Shown in pieces: positions 50,756-60,988 of a stretch of DNA of 64,000 nucleotides. A model generated the notes under the pieces. That model was not told the DNA's origin. It was given only the letters and a program-made list of their open reading frames with translations, and ran no database searches. The stretch comes from Pelagibius sp. Alg239-R121 (GTDB taxonomy: Bacteria > Pseudomonadota > Alphaproteobacteria > Kiloniellales > Kiloniellaceae). How positions within the stretch are numbered: position 1 is the stretch's first letter; the number at the start of each line of letters is the position of its first letter. Made by a program: the position numbers and the translations under genes. Location of the stretch: positions 1 to 64,000 of the forward strand of contig NZ_CAMZOF010000010.1 of the NCBI RefSeq assembly GCF_947331435.1, in the 5' to 3' direction.

Positions 50756-52975
50756 ATGACGTGTTGTGAGACACAGTTTTCCAAACCGGAAACTAACGCA
50801 ATCAGCGCTGCGGAAGATCAATTTCTGGTCAGCCGGGATCTTGGTGAAGGTCTGCGCCAAACCGACCTTTCCGTGCCTGGGATTCACTGTGCCGGATGTA
50901 TCGCCTCCATCGAGAAGATGTTCGCTGCGATGCCAGGTGTGGCTTCCGCCCGGGTGAATTTCTCGTTGAAGCGCGTGGCGGTCCAGTGGCGCCCCGCAGA
51001 TAACGCAAAACCGGATCTGATCGCTGCCCTGAACAGGCTTGGTTACGACGCACATCTCTTTTCGCCAGAAACCGTCGAGGAGGATCCGGAATTCAAACGC
51101 CTGATCCGGGCTCTCGCGGTCTCGGGCTTCGCCGCCATGAACATCATGCTACTCTCAGTCTCGATCTGGTCGGGAGCCGAAGGAAGCACACGGCAGGCGT
51201 TTCACTGGTTGTCCGCAATCATCGCCGTACCGGCCGTTGCCTATGCGGGCCGCATATTCTTTGCTTCTGCCTGGTCGGCGCTGCGGCACGGACGAAGCAA
51301 CATGGACGTGCCGATTTCCGTCGGCGTGATTCTTGCCATCGGTTTGAGCCTTTACGACACCCGGCAAGACGCGCCCCACGCCTATTTTGACGCCGCGACC
51401 TCGCTGCTGTTCTTTCTTTTGATTGGCCGCACGTTGGATCACGCCATGCGCCGTAAAGCCCGCTCAGCGGTTTCCGGCCTGATCAAGCTGATGCCCCGAG
51501 GCGCGACAGTCATCGGGCCCAATGAAATTCGATCCTACCGTCCACTCGAGACGATCGCGCCAGGGACAACAATTTTGGTCGCCGCTGGCGAACGCATTCC
51601 GCTCGATGGAATTGTTCTGTCAGGCAGGTCGGAGATCGATCGTTCCCTCGTCACAGGTGAAAGCGAGCCCGCCACCGTAGCCCCTGGGGCCGACCTCCAG
51701 GCGGGGGCGTTGAACCTGACCGGGGACTTGAAGATCAGAAGCACGAAAGACGCCGAAGGGTCCTTCGTTTCCGAGATGATCGCGTCAATGCTGACCGCAG
51801 AAAACGCAAGGGCCCGTTTCCGCAGCCTTGCCGAGCGCGCGACAGCCTATTATTCGCCGGTGGTTCACACCTTGGCCCTACTGGCCTTCATTGGTTGGTA
51901 TTTCGCTTCGGGGGATCTGCACAGTTCGCTCACCATTGCGATCGCGGTCCTCATCATCACCTGCCCCTGCGCGCTTGGCCTCGCCGTTCCCATGGTACAG
52001 GTCGCTGCGGGACAGCGCCTTTTCAAACGAGGTATTTTGGTCAAGAACGGATCCGCATTGGAGCGCCTTGCCGGCGTAGACTCCGTGTTTTTCGACAAAA
52101 CAGGAACCTTGACACGCGGGAGGCCGTCGCTGGTCGACACCCAGGTCCACGATTCTTCCGGGCTACCGGTTGCGGCGTCGATCGCCCGCCATTCAATTCA
52201 TCCCTTCGCGAAGGCCATATCGAACGAACTCGCTGCTTCCGAGCCAGACTCGCCTGGGTTTGATTCTGTTGAAGAACATGCGGGCCTGGGATTGGAAGCC
52301 AGATCCGGCAGTACACTCTATCGCCTCGGCCGCCCAGATTGGGCGCTGTCGGATCAGGGAGCAGCACTGCCGATAAGCTCATCAAAGTCTCTGTCCGTGC
52401 TCGGTAAAAATGGGCAGTTGCTTGCCGCCTTTACGTTTTCTGACCGGCTGAGGGCTGATTGCGAACAAACAGTCAGGCATCTGGCCGGCCAACAGTTACA
52501 GGTTCGAGTTCTTTCCGGTGACAGGAAGGCGGTCGTCGAAAAATTGGCTGACGACCTTTCGATCGAGTGTTTTTCCGCGGAACTTCTACCCATCGAAAAG
52601 CTCGAACAAATTGAGCAAAACCGGGAGAACGGCCATCGGGTTCTGATGGTGGGTGACGGACTGAACGACGCACCGGCCCTTGCAGCAGCGAATGTATCGA
52701 TTGTTCCGGCAACGGCAGCGGATGCGGGGCGCGACGGCGCAGATCTGGTATTTACCAGACAAAGCCTGCTTGCAGTGCCGCAAGCCATTGCGATCGCGAA
52801 GCGGGCAGTCACACTGATCAAGCAAAATTTCTGGCTCGCCGTGATCTACAACGCACTGGCCATTCCCTTTGCAATCGGTGGCTACGTCACTCCACTTATC
52901 GCAGCCGTTTCCATGTCGTTGTCGTCGGTCCTCGTGGTCGCGAACTCCTTCAGGTTCAATGATCGTTCCTGTTGA
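50756..52975 (+). CDS. ccoI: cbb3 oxidase copper-transporting P-type ATPase CcoI
   Basis: A 739-aa P1B-type ATPase that supplies copper for the oxidase. An N-terminal HMA domain has GIHCAGC (C45, C48), then the membrane part with CPC (403-405), the phosphorylated DKTGT (D447) and the hinge GDGLNDAPAL. It follows the cbb3 genes but without ccoG, ccoH or ccoS in the window. ATG 50756. Confidence 0.92.
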   Translation: MTCCETQFSKPETNAISAAEDQFLVSRDLGEGLRQTDLSVPGIHCAGCIASIEKMFAAMPGVASARVNFSLKRVAVQWRPADNAKPDLIAALNRLGYDAHLFSPETVEEDPEFKRLIRALAVSGFAAMNIMLLSVSIWSGAEGSTRQAFHWLSAIIAVPAVAYAGRIFFASAWSALRHGRSNMDVPISVGVILAIGLSLYDTRQDAPHAYFDAATSLLFFLLIGRTLDHAMRRKARSAVSGLIKLMPRGATVIGPNEIRSYRPLETIAPGTTILVAAGERIPLDGIVLSGRSEIDRSLVTGESEPATVAPGADLQAGALNLTGDLKIRSTKDAEGSFVSEMIASMLTAENARARFRSLAERATAYYSPVVHTLALLAFIGWYFASGDLHSSLTIAIAVLIITCPCALGLAVPMVQVAAGQRLFKRGILVKNGSALERLAGVDSVFFDKTGTLTRGRPSLVDTQVHDSSGLPVAASIARHSIHPFAKAISNELAASEPDSPGFDSVEEHAGLGLEARSGSTLYRLGRPDWALSDQGAALPISSSKSLSVLGKNGQLLAAFTFSDRLRADCEQTVRHLAGQQLQVRVLSGDRKAVVEKLADDLSIECFSAELLPIEKLEQIEQNRENGHRVLMVGDGLNDAPALAAANVSIVPATAADAGRDGADLVFTRQSLLAVPQAIAIAKRAVTLIKQNFWLAVIYNALAIPFAIGGYVTPLIAAVSMSLSSVLVVANSFRFNDRSC

Positions 52976-53151
52976 ATTAAAGGGAAACGCGCGTCAGCAC
53001 CTCTGCGGGTGACCGATCCGCCTAGAGCATGTTCCAATCATACGGGATGAAATTGATGGGGGAAAAGAGTCAGGGCCCCAGAAACTGGAGCCCATGACAA
53101 CAAGAACGGCGCTAGGGTCTGGATAAGACCGGCACCCGATGACAGATGAGA

Positions 53152-53991
53152 TCAGCCGGCAGCCTTGACTGCATGCTGTTCATTCGCGAGGCCATAAATA
53201 CCACGCTGGCCCGGAATCAGCAGGAAGCGATCGGATATCCCCAGAACCGTTTCGGCGCCACCGAGATAAAGAAATCCGTCGTTCGCCAAAAGACCGGCCA
53301 TCTGATCGAGAACCTGCGATTTTGTGGGCTGGTCGAAATAGATCAGCACGTTGCGGCAGAAGATCACGTCGAACTGCCCCATGCCCGCCATGCTTTCGAG
53401 CAGATTGAATTTCTTGAAGGTGACCATCTTGCGGATGTCATCGCTGATCTGCCAACGGTCTTCCATTTGGGTGAAGTACTTGACCAGCAGATTGATTGGC
53501 AGGCCGCGCTGCACCTCAAACTGGGAGTAAACCCCTTCCTTCGCCTTATCGAGAATCTCCTGGGAAATATCGGTTCCCACAATCTCGACACGCCAACCCG
53601 AAAGTTTGGCCTGAGCCTCCTTGAGCAGCATCGCAAGAGTGTAAGGTTCCTGACCGCTCGACGCGGCAGCGCACCAGATCCGAAGCGACTTTTTCGTCGC
53701 ACGGTGCTCGAGCAAATAAGGGAGTACGACATCCCGGAACTGATCGAACGGCTTTTGATCCCGAAAGAAGAACGACTCATTGGTCGTCATGGCTTCGGTG
53801 ATATCGACCAGAAGCTTCTCGTCGTTGGATTTCCGCACCTGTTGCGCCAGCTCATCGAATCCACTCAAGCCCCACTTGCGCGCAACCGGGTTCAACCGGC
53901 TTTCAAGCAGATAAGCTTTGTCTTCCGACAGTACCAACCCCGACCGTTTTTTCAGGAGTTGAGAGATGAGTTCGAAATCGTTCACGTTCAT
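53152..53991 (-). CDS. cheR: Chemotaxis receptor methyltransferase CheR
   Basis: A 279-aa SAM-dependent methyltransferase. The N-terminal helical part is followed by the catalytic domain with RIWCAAASSGQEPYTLAMLL, VGTDISQEILDKAKEGVY and FDVIFCRNVLIYFD. It methylates glutamates on chemoreceptors for adaptation. It is last in the operon and overlaps cheB by ATGA. Confidence 0.95.
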   Translation of the reverse strand: MNVNDFELISQLLKKRSGLVLSEDKAYLLESRLNPVARKWGLSGFDELAQQVRKSNDEKLLVDITEAMTTNESFFFRDQKPFDQFRDVVLPYLLEHRATKKSLRIWCAAASSGQEPYTLAMLLKEAQAKLSGWRVEIVGTDISQEILDKAKEGVYSQFEVQRGLPINLLVKYFTQMEDRWQISDDIRKMVTFKKFNLLESMAGMGQFDVIFCRNVLIYFDQPTKSQVLDQMAGLLANDGFLYLGGAETVLGISDRFLLIPGQRGIYGLANEQHAVKAAG

Positions 53992-55133
53992 GCCGCCGAC
54001 CTCATAACAAGCTTGAGCAACTGGGGACCAATCTCTTTAAGCGGCAGCACCGCGGAGCAAAGACCGTTGCTGGCAACCGCGCCAGGCATCCCCCAAACAA
54101 CACTTGTTGCTTCGTCCTGAGCAATCACTGCGCCACCAGCCGCAGTCACTACTTCAGAGCCTCGTTGTCCATCAGACCCCATCCCCGTCAAAATAAGAAC
54201 GAGAAGCCTGGGTCCATAAATTTCACTCAAACTTCTGAGCATCGGATCAACCGAAGGCCGGCAGAAGTTTTCTGGTGGTTCCTGTGTCAGACGAATGATT
54301 TTCTTGCCGCCACTGTCTTCGAGCACCATGTGGAAATCACCGGGCGCAACGTAGACCTGCCCTCCCACAATCGCTTCGCCGTCCGTCGCTTCGCTGCAAG
54401 TCATTCCGCTTACACGAGAAATATGTTCGGCCAGCAGCTTGGTAAAGGTCGCTGGCATATGTTGGGTTATCAGGATCGGCTGCGTGACTTGTCCAGCAAT
54501 ACTCTTGATCACTTCGAAAAGCGCCTGCGGGCCACCGGTCGAACTGCCAATCGCGATAATATCCGGAACCGTTGTCGGCATCGCCCGTAATGCAATCGGC
54601 TTCTTCGCCGCTGCGGGCTTGGCGACGACATTACCTGTCGACGCCCTAGCCGCGGGCGCTGCCGCCGATGCCGCAACCGGCGAACGGCCACGCGCTGCAA
54701 GACCGAGCGCCTTGACCTTTTCCGTCAGTTCCCGTTTGAAATCGCCGGCGGTAGAAATCGCGCCAGTCGAAGTCGGCTTGGGAATGTAATCCGCCGCACC
54801 GGCCTGCAAGGCCTGCATCGAGATTTCGGCGTTCTTCAACGTCAGGGTCGAAGCCATGATTACCTTGACGCCTGGATTGGCTTTGATAATCAGCGGCAAC
54901 GCGGTCATGCCGTCCATAACAGGCATTTCGATGTCGAGAACAACCACGTCAACCTTTTGACGTTCCAATGTCGACAACGCGATCTTGCCGTTCTGAACAG
55001 AAGCAACGATTGATATTTCTGGGTCCGACTCCAACGCACGCGTCAGGAGCCCACGAATGACGGCCGAATCATCGACTATCATTACCCTGTAGGGACCCGT
55101 CGACGCGTCGGCTGAATCTTGCCCAACCGCCAT
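53988..55133 (-). CDS. cheB: Chemotaxis methylesterase CheB
   Basis: A 381-aa response regulator. The receiver's phospho-aspartate is in VVVLDIEMPVMDG. The catalytic triad serine is in AIGSSTGGPQAL, histidine in ITQHMPATFT and aspartate in GMGSDGQRG. The Ala/Pro-rich linker has tandem alanines. ATG 55133 is preceded by the cheY stop; a TTG two codons earlier is also possible. Confidence 0.95.
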   Translation of the reverse strand: MAVGQDSADASTGPYRVMIVDDSAVIRGLLTRALESDPEISIVASVQNGKIALSTLERQKVDVVVLDIEMPVMDGMTALPLIIKANPGVKVIMASTLTLKNAEISMQALQAGAADYIPKPTSTGAISTAGDFKRELTEKVKALGLAARGRSPVAASAAAPAARASTGNVVAKPAAAKKPIALRAMPTTVPDIIAIGSSTGGPQALFEVIKSIAGQVTQPILITQHMPATFTKLLAEHISRVSGMTCSEATDGEAIVGGQVYVAPGDFHMVLEDSGGKKIIRLTQEPPENFCRPSVDPMLRSLSEIYGPRLLVLILTGMGSDGQRGSEVVTAAGGAVIAQDEATSVVWGMPGAVASNGLCSAVLPLKEIGPQLLKLVMRSAA

Positions 55134-55135
55134 GA

Positions 55136-55501
55136 TCAAATCAAACCCACCTGGGTGAATTTTGATTCGATAATCTCACTATCAAACGGCTTCATAATGT
55201 ACTCGTTGGCACCGGCTTGAATCGCCTTTTGAATGTGCGACATATCGTTTTCTGTCGTACAAAAGACAACAACCGGCTGCTCGACATCCTTCATTGCGCG
55301 AAGGTCGACGAGGAACTCAATGCCGCTTTTAACCGGCATATTCCAATCGAGCAGAACAGCGTCCGGCATGCTTTTTTCACATGCCTCGATGGCTTTCTGG
55401 CCATCTTCGGCTTCATCGATTGCAAAATTGAGACCCTCGAGAATTTTTCGGGCCACCATTCGAACGACCTTAGAGTCGTCGACGATCAGGCAGGACTTCA
55501 T
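55136..55501 (-). CDS. cheY: Chemotaxis response regulator CheY
   Basis: A 121-aa single-domain receiver. The phosphoacceptor D52 is in AVLLDWNMPVKSG, the acidic pair is VDDSK (D8, D9), and K in MKPFDSEI. Phospho-CheY would bind FliM/FliN to reverse rotation. It lies between cheW and cheB. Confidence 0.95.
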   Translation of the reverse strand: MKSCLIVDDSKVVRMVARKILEGLNFAIDEAEDGQKAIEACEKSMPDAVLLDWNMPVKSGIEFLVDLRAMKDVEQPVVVFCTTENDMSHIQKAIQAGANEYIMKPFDSEIIESKFTQVGLI

Positions 55502-55577
55502 ATTGAAACTCCGGATCGAGTTATAAACTCATGAAACGCAAACAATTCTTACTCTTGTTGCTCACGTCACTCTGATC

Positions 55578-56057
55578 TTACGCAGCCGCTTCGCGGCCAT
55601 AGTCAAGAAGACGAGTCACGTCGAGCACCACCAAGAGTTTATCGTCCAAACGGTAAATGCCGTCTGAATACTCGCGAAACTTTTGATCGAGTGTCGGAGG
55701 ATTTCTTTCGAAATTGCTGGTCTTGAGCTGCAGCACTTCACCAACCGAGTCGACCATCAGACTGTAAAGCTCACTGTCATGTTCAACGACGATGCTCATC
55801 CCCTCGTCTCCTTCGTCGCGGCCGCTCAAGCCAAGACGAAGCCGGACATCGATAGCCGTAACGATGCGGCCACGCAGATTGAGCGAACCAGCAATCTCTG
55901 GCGGTGCCAATGGAATTGGCGTAATCCGCTGCGGGCTGAGGACATCCTGAACCTTCAGCACAGGTACGCCGAACAACTGTCCCGCAATGACGAAAGTGAT
56001 GTACTCGTCGGTCTGGCCCCCAGAACCTGACGTGGAATTTTCCATTTGGTCGCTCAT
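55578..56057 (-). CDS. cheW: Chemotaxis coupling protein CheW
   Basis: A 159-aa CheW-domain protein that joins receptors to CheA. YITFVIAGQLFGVPVLKVQDVL near the start and INLRGRIV-like SLNLRGRIVTAIDVRLRLGL are typical. The start overlaps the cheA stop (ATGA). Confidence 0.95.
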   Translation of the reverse strand: MSDQMENSTSGSGGQTDEYITFVIAGQLFGVPVLKVQDVLSPQRITPIPLAPPEIAGSLNLRGRIVTAIDVRLRLGLSGRDEGDEGMSIVVEHDSELYSLMVDSVGEVLQLKTSNFERNPPTLDQKFREYSDGIYRLDDKLLVVLDVTRLLDYGREAAA

Positions 56058-58852
56058 GCGGCACCTCTTACTTCGGCTAGGGTGTCTTGAAGGGTGTGAA
56101 GCAGCGCGTCACGGTCGTTCTTAGACACATAGTCTGAGAAACCCACCTCGCGGCCCCGCGCCATGTCGTTGGGAGAAGCAAAGGACGACAGAGCGACCAT
56201 CGGAACATTCGACCAACGGCCGTTGTTGCCTTTGACGGCTTCGGCAAATTCGAAGCCGCTCATACCAGGCATCTCGATATCCGACACAATCACGTCGAAC
56301 TGCTTCCCGGCGTCGCAAAGCTCCAGGGCGTCTGCAGCGCTCTCGACCGTGGTGACCTCGTAGCCGGCGACCGAAAGCAACGGCGCCAGGAGGTTGCGGA
56401 AGAAAGGACTATCGTCGACGACGAGGACTTTTGAGCTGCCCGCGACCGTATCGCCGTCAACGCGGTCACCACCGGCAAACCAATCGGAGAAGGCCTGCTG
56501 CAGGTAGAAGCTGGCATCGATGATGTCAGTTGCCTTGTCGTCGATGATGGCACTGCCGATGCAGCCCTCTTTCTCGGTGCCCAGCTCGATGTTCATCCGA
56601 TCTTCGACAATATCGACAATCTCATCGACAACGAGGCCCATCGTCCGATCCCGGTCGTTGAAGACCAGAACAGGCTGGCGGCCCTCGGTTTTCAGCTCTT
56701 CGGCACCGTCCATCTGCACCAGCGGCATCAAAGCACCGCGATACTGTACGACGCGCTGTCCGCCGGAATTTTCTACGCTCGCAAGGTCGATTTCCTCAAG
56801 CCGCGCAACAAGGCCGAGAGGCACCGCCTTGGGAGCAGCGTCCGCGGCGCGGAAGACCAGCATGGCGACCGTCTCGTCGTTGTGGCCGACATGACGTTCT
56901 GCAGCGCCTTCAGCAGCGTTGCCCGAAACGGTAATCTCACCGGTTGCGGCGGCAATGCCATTGGGATCAAGGATCATAACAACGGCCCCGTCTCCAAGAA
57001 TTGTGTTGCCTGAGAAAAGCTGGATGTTTCGCAGGATCGGTGCGACCGGCTTTACAACGATTTCCTCGGTGTCGAACACGCGATCGACGATAATGCCGAA
57101 GCTATAGGTGCCGACCTGCGCAACAACGATGAAGTTGTCGTTTTTGATCGCTCCGCTGGATGCAGTCGTGTTGTCTTCACCGTCGCCTTCTCCCTCTTCA
57201 ACCTCTGCTTCCAAGGGGGGCAGGCGCAAAAGTTCGCGCAGATTGACGAGCGGTAAAAGACGATTGCGGAGGCGCAGGACCGGAGTGTCGTTGATCCGTT
57301 CGATCGAATGCTCCGAATTTCCTGAGGCCCGGACCAGCTCAACTACGGAAAGCTGCGGAATAGCAAAACGCTCGCGGCCGCAGGCCACAATCAATGCGGA
57401 AACGATCGCCAGGGTCAGCGGGATCTTAATAGTAAAGGTCGTGCCCTTGCCTTCGACTGAGTTGAGTTCGACCGTACCGCCGATCTTTTCGATGTTTGTC
57501 CGCACGACATCCATACCGACACCACGGCCAGAAACTGACGTCACGGCAGCGGCGGTCGAGAAACCGGCCTTGAAGATAAACTGCTGGATCTGCTGCTCGC
57601 TCATGGATTCCAGCTCGGCCTCAGTAGCAAGTCCGTTGCTGAGAACCTTTTCTTTGATCTTGGAGCTCGCAAGGCCGCGGCCGTCATCGACGATTTCGAT
57701 GATGATATGGCCACCTTCATGATAGGCGTTCAGCAGCACTTTACCGGTTTCGGGCTTACCAACCTTGATCCGGTCGTTAGGCATTTCGAGGCCATGGTCG
57801 GCAGAGTTCCGAACCATGTGAGTCAACGGGTCCTTGATGAGTTCGAGAACCTGGCGGTCGAGTTCAGTCTCGGCGCCCTTCATGACCAGGTCGATTTTCT
57901 TGTCGAGTTCAAGCGACAGATCGCGAATGATACGAGGCAGCTTGGCCCAGGCATTACCGATTGGCTGCATACGGGTCTTCATGACCCCTTCCTGCAGCTC
58001 GGAAACCACATGATTCAGTCTTTGTAGAGGGGCGGCGAATTCACTGTCCTTCTGACCTCGCAGGATCTGCAGGGTCTGGTTCCGGGTAAGGACCAGCTCC
58101 GAAACCATCGTCATCAGGTTTTCAAGCAGGTCGACGTTGACTCGGATGGACTGGTTTGCAACCGAAGATTCCTTCGCAACTTCCTGAGCTGCAGCCGGTT
58201 TCTTGGCTGCAGGTGCGGCAGCTGGTGCAGGCGCTGCTTCAGGCTCGGGAGCTGCTGGGGCTTCAGCAACCGGTTCGGCAGCGGCTTCAGCGGCAGGTTC
58301 TGCAGTGTCGGTGGCGGCGACTTCAGGCTCGGCGGCAGGCTCAGCTTCCGGCTCGCCGGCAGGCACCATATCGGACGCCAGAGTGGGAACGAACTCTTCC
58401 TCGGGCTCCTCGTCTGCTGCGGGTGCGTCCGCTTCGGGAGCCGGCGCCGCAGCAGCAGGAGCCGCATCGCCCAGCTTACCTTCGGCCGCCTCGTTCAGAC
58501 GCCCGATCAACTCGCTGTCGTCGCCTTCAGGCTCGACTTCCGTTGCCTCGAGCGTGTTCAGAATTTCGCGGATCTGATCAAGGCATTCCAAAATCAATGA
58601 AACAATGGGGCCGGTTACGACCAGTTCACCGTCGCGAACCTTACTGAGAATATTTTCACCGGCATGCGCGACCGATTCCAATCGCGGCAATCCAAGAAAC
58701 CCGCAGGTTCCCTTGATCGTGTGCATAAGCCGGAAGATATTTCCCAACAATACTTCGTCGTTTGGATTCTGTTCGAGCTTTACAATCTCGAGATCCAAAG
58801 TCGCGAGCCCTTCGTTGGTCTCGGTCAGAAATTCACTCAACAGGTCGTCCAT
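56054..58852 (-). CDS. cheA: Hybrid chemotaxis histidine kinase CheA with C-terminal receiver
   Basis: A 932-aa kinase. Domains in order: Hpt with H44 in LMHTIKGTCGFLG; a long Ala/Pro/Glu-rich linker (about 130-240); dimerisation helices; HATPase with NSADHGLEMP and GRGVGMDVVRTNIEKIGG; two CheW-like domains (about 500-650 and 675-805); a receiver at about 815-925 with IVSDIEMPGMSG. Most CheA proteins lack the second CheW-like part and receiver. ATG 58852; GCCATAATAG-type spacing before it shows no strong ribosome binding site. First gene of the che operon. Confidence 0.94.
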   Translation of the reverse strand: MDDLLSEFLTETNEGLATLDLEIVKLEQNPNDEVLLGNIFRLMHTIKGTCGFLGLPRLESVAHAGENILSKVRDGELVVTGPIVSLILECLDQIREILNTLEATEVEPEGDDSELIGRLNEAAEGKLGDAAPAAAAPAPEADAPAADEEPEEEFVPTLASDMVPAGEPEAEPAAEPEVAATDTAEPAAEAAAEPVAEAPAAPEPEAAPAPAAAPAAKKPAAAQEVAKESSVANQSIRVNVDLLENLMTMVSELVLTRNQTLQILRGQKDSEFAAPLQRLNHVVSELQEGVMKTRMQPIGNAWAKLPRIIRDLSLELDKKIDLVMKGAETELDRQVLELIKDPLTHMVRNSADHGLEMPNDRIKVGKPETGKVLLNAYHEGGHIIIEIVDDGRGLASSKIKEKVLSNGLATEAELESMSEQQIQQFIFKAGFSTAAAVTSVSGRGVGMDVVRTNIEKIGGTVELNSVEGKGTTFTIKIPLTLAIVSALIVACGRERFAIPQLSVVELVRASGNSEHSIERINDTPVLRLRNRLLPLVNLRELLRLPPLEAEVEEGEGDGEDNTTASSGAIKNDNFIVVAQVGTYSFGIIVDRVFDTEEIVVKPVAPILRNIQLFSGNTILGDGAVVMILDPNGIAAATGEITVSGNAAEGAAERHVGHNDETVAMLVFRAADAAPKAVPLGLVARLEEIDLASVENSGGQRVVQYRGALMPLVQMDGAEELKTEGRQPVLVFNDRDRTMGLVVDEIVDIVEDRMNIELGTEKEGCIGSAIIDDKATDIIDASFYLQQAFSDWFAGGDRVDGDTVAGSSKVLVVDDSPFFRNLLAPLLSVAGYEVTTVESAADALELCDAGKQFDVIVSDIEMPGMSGFEFAEAVKGNNGRWSNVPMVALSSFASPNDMARGREVGFSDYVSKNDRDALLHTLQDTLAEVRGAA

Positions 58853-59284
58853 GACCGCTGCCCCATAATAGTGTATTAACTCTGAACGGCAGGCACCACA
58901 GGTGTTAACCAAGCCTCCGCTTCAGGCATTAGAGTGCCAAACAGAACTTAATAAGCCCTTACCCCATCAAAAGCCTTACCCTGGGTAGGTAAGTATTTGT
59001 AAATCGGGCGATAATTCTCCCTTTGATTGTTGTGTCCAACTAACAGGCGAGAAGATGAACTGGGCGCATAAGGTCTGCTGTGCATGATAAGACAGGAAAC
59101 CGTCCCCTGCGGCAGGCCCCGATCCGGACCGAACACTTCCACTTGATCAAAGCTTTGTTTGCGAACGCTTCGCGTTGTCAGCTATAAGCAGTTCTTCTGT
59201 TGCAGTGTGGGCTTGATGGCGAATTGTCAATCAAGCCCTGCGGCTTAACATCCCGGGTGAAACCTGGCGCCAGATGAGAACTTC
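58853..59284. other. Intergenic region cheA / fbpB (divergent)
   Basis: There is no gene I would support. The only structure I saw is the inverted repeat at 59209-59238 before fbpB. I found no sigma-54 or CtrA-type site for the che operon. Confidence 0.55.
59209..59238. promoter_or_regulatory. Inverted repeat upstream of fbpB
   Basis: GGGCTTGAT and ATCAAGCCC pair across a 12-base loop, 47-76 bases before the fbpB start. It could be an operator or an RNA hairpin in the leader. No T-run follows. Confidence 0.45.
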
Positions 59285-60988
59285 GTGACCGACAGCACAC
59301 AACGGGACTTTGCAAGCTCTCCCGCGCGCTCAAAACTTGGACAGCTGATTCGCATTTCCCGCGAACAGGGCCCTTTTACCTGGCTCACGCTCGTGATCGC
59401 CAGCCTGCTGACCATCCCGGTGATCAGCGTTGTTGCCAGTGTCTTTTCCAGTGGGACCGGCACCTGGCAGCATCTCGTGGAAACGGTTCTCCCCGGCTAC
59501 GCCCTGAACACCACATTGCTCATTTTCGGGGTCGGTATCTGCGTTCCCGTCATCGGCACGACCACGGCCTGGCTTGTGACGATGTGCAGGTTTCCAGGCT
59601 GGCGCGTCTTCGAATGGGCGCTGATTCTGCCGCTCGCGGTCCCAGGCTATGTCATGGCCTACACCTACACCGATTTTCTGCAGCCGAGCGGCGCACTGCA
59701 ACAATGGATCCGGGACACCTGGGATCTGTCGTTTCGCGAATACTGGTTCCCGGAAGTCAGGTCGCTGGGCGGCGCGGTCACAATGCTCTCGCTGGTGCTT
59801 TATCCTTACGTCTATATGTTGGCGCGGGCAGCGTTTCTGGAACAATCGATCTGCGCGCTCGAGGTCAGCCGCACCTTGGGCTGCACGCCCAGAAGCAGTT
59901 TCATGCGTGTCGCCCTGCCCCTCGCACGCCCGTCCATCGCCGCAGGAACCGCGCTGGCATTGATGGAAACCCTTGCCGACTTCGGCACCGTATCGTTTTT
60001 CGGCGTTCCGACCTTCACCACCGGCATCGTACGCGCCTGGATCGATTTCGGGGACCGGATTGCCGCGGGTCAGCTCTCTTCGGTCTTGCTTGTGTTCGTC
60101 TTCGCCATCCTGCTGATCGAACGGGCCAACCGGGGGATTGCGCAGTACCATCACACCACCAACCGTTATCAAAACCTGCCGCGCTATGACCTGACAGGTG
60201 CCCGCGGCTTCTTCGCGTTCATGGCGTGCGGCCTGCCTTTGACTCTGGGTTTCCTGCTGCCCTGCGTTCTGCTGGTGCTGATGGCCATCGAAAGCGACAT
60301 CGGCCTGATCGCCCCGAGGTTCCTGGACCTGGTCTTTAACAGCTTCACCCTTGCCGCGGTGACAGCCATTATCGCCGTCGCTGTGGCCCTTGTGATGGCT
60401 TACGCCGTACGCCTGAAACCAACCAGTCTATCCAAAATCGCCGCCCGGATCGCGTCGATGGGCTATGCAGTGCCCGGAACGGTGATCGCGGTCGGAGTCC
60501 TTATCCCCTTCGCCCGGCTGGACAACGCCGTCGATGCCTGGATGGAAGCTACCTTCGGAATTTCGACCGGCCTCATTCTGACCGGCAGCATCGCCGCCCT
60601 GGTCTTTGCTTATCTCGTGCGTTTCATGGCGATCTCGTTGAATACCGTCGAAGCGAGCCTGGGCAAGATCAGGCCGACAATGGACGACGCCGCCCGTACC
60701 CTGGGTCAAAGTGCGTTCGGAACTCTCTGCAGAGTCCACATGCCCTTGATGTGGGGCAGTCTGCTGACCGCAGGACTGGTGGTCTTCGTTGATGTAATGA
60801 AGGAGCTGCCGGCGACCCTGGTCATGCGCCCCTTCAATTTCGACACCCTCGCCATTCAGGCCCACAATCTGGCATCGGACGAACGCCTGACCGAAGCCTC
60901 AATCCCGTCATTGTCGATCGTGATCGTCAGCATTCCACCGCTCATCCTTCTGACACGCGCCATTGCCAGGTCGCGGCCAGGAAGCTAA
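59285..60988 (+). CDS. fbpB: Iron(III) ABC transporter permease FbpB
   Basis: A 567-aa permease made of two fused BPD_transp_1 halves, each with about six transmembrane segments; the coupling EAA-like loops are SRTLGCTPRSSFMRVALPLARPSIAAG and AARTLGQSAFGTLCRVHMPLMWGSLLTAG. It imports iron released from FbpA. It starts at GTG 59285. The ATPase is not in the window. The end is duplicated in a 14-base tandem repeat. Confidence 0.9.
   Translation: MTDSTQRDFASSPARSKLGQLIRISREQGPFTWLTLVIASLLTIPVISVVASVFSSGTGTWQHLVETVLPGYALNTTLLIFGVGICVPVIGTTTAWLVTMCRFPGWRVFEWALILPLAVPGYVMAYTYTDFLQPSGALQQWIRDTWDLSFREYWFPEVRSLGGAVTMLSLVLYPYVYMLARAAFLEQSICALEVSRTLGCTPRSSFMRVALPLARPSIAAGTALALMETLADFGTVSFFGVPTFTTGIVRAWIDFGDRIAAGQLSSVLLVFVFAILLIERANRGIAQYHHTTNRYQNLPRYDLTGARGFFAFMACGLPLTLGFLLPCVLLVLMAIESDIGLIAPRFLDLVFNSFTLAAVTAIIAVAVALVMAYAVRLKPTSLSKIAARIASMGYAVPGTVIAVGVLIPFARLDNAVDAWMEATFGISTGLILTGSIAALVFAYLVRFMAISLNTVEASLGKIRPTMDDAARTLGQSAFGTLCRVHMPLMWGSLLTAGLVVFVDVMKELPATLVMRPFNFDTLAIQAHNLASDERLTEASIPSLSIVIVSIPPLILLTRAIARSRPGS

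Noticed and set aside
53023-53060. AGAGCATGTTCC-type segment after ccoI
   Set aside because: Similar short sequences recur in alphaproteobacterial intergenic DNA, but I saw no second copy in the window and cannot assign an element.
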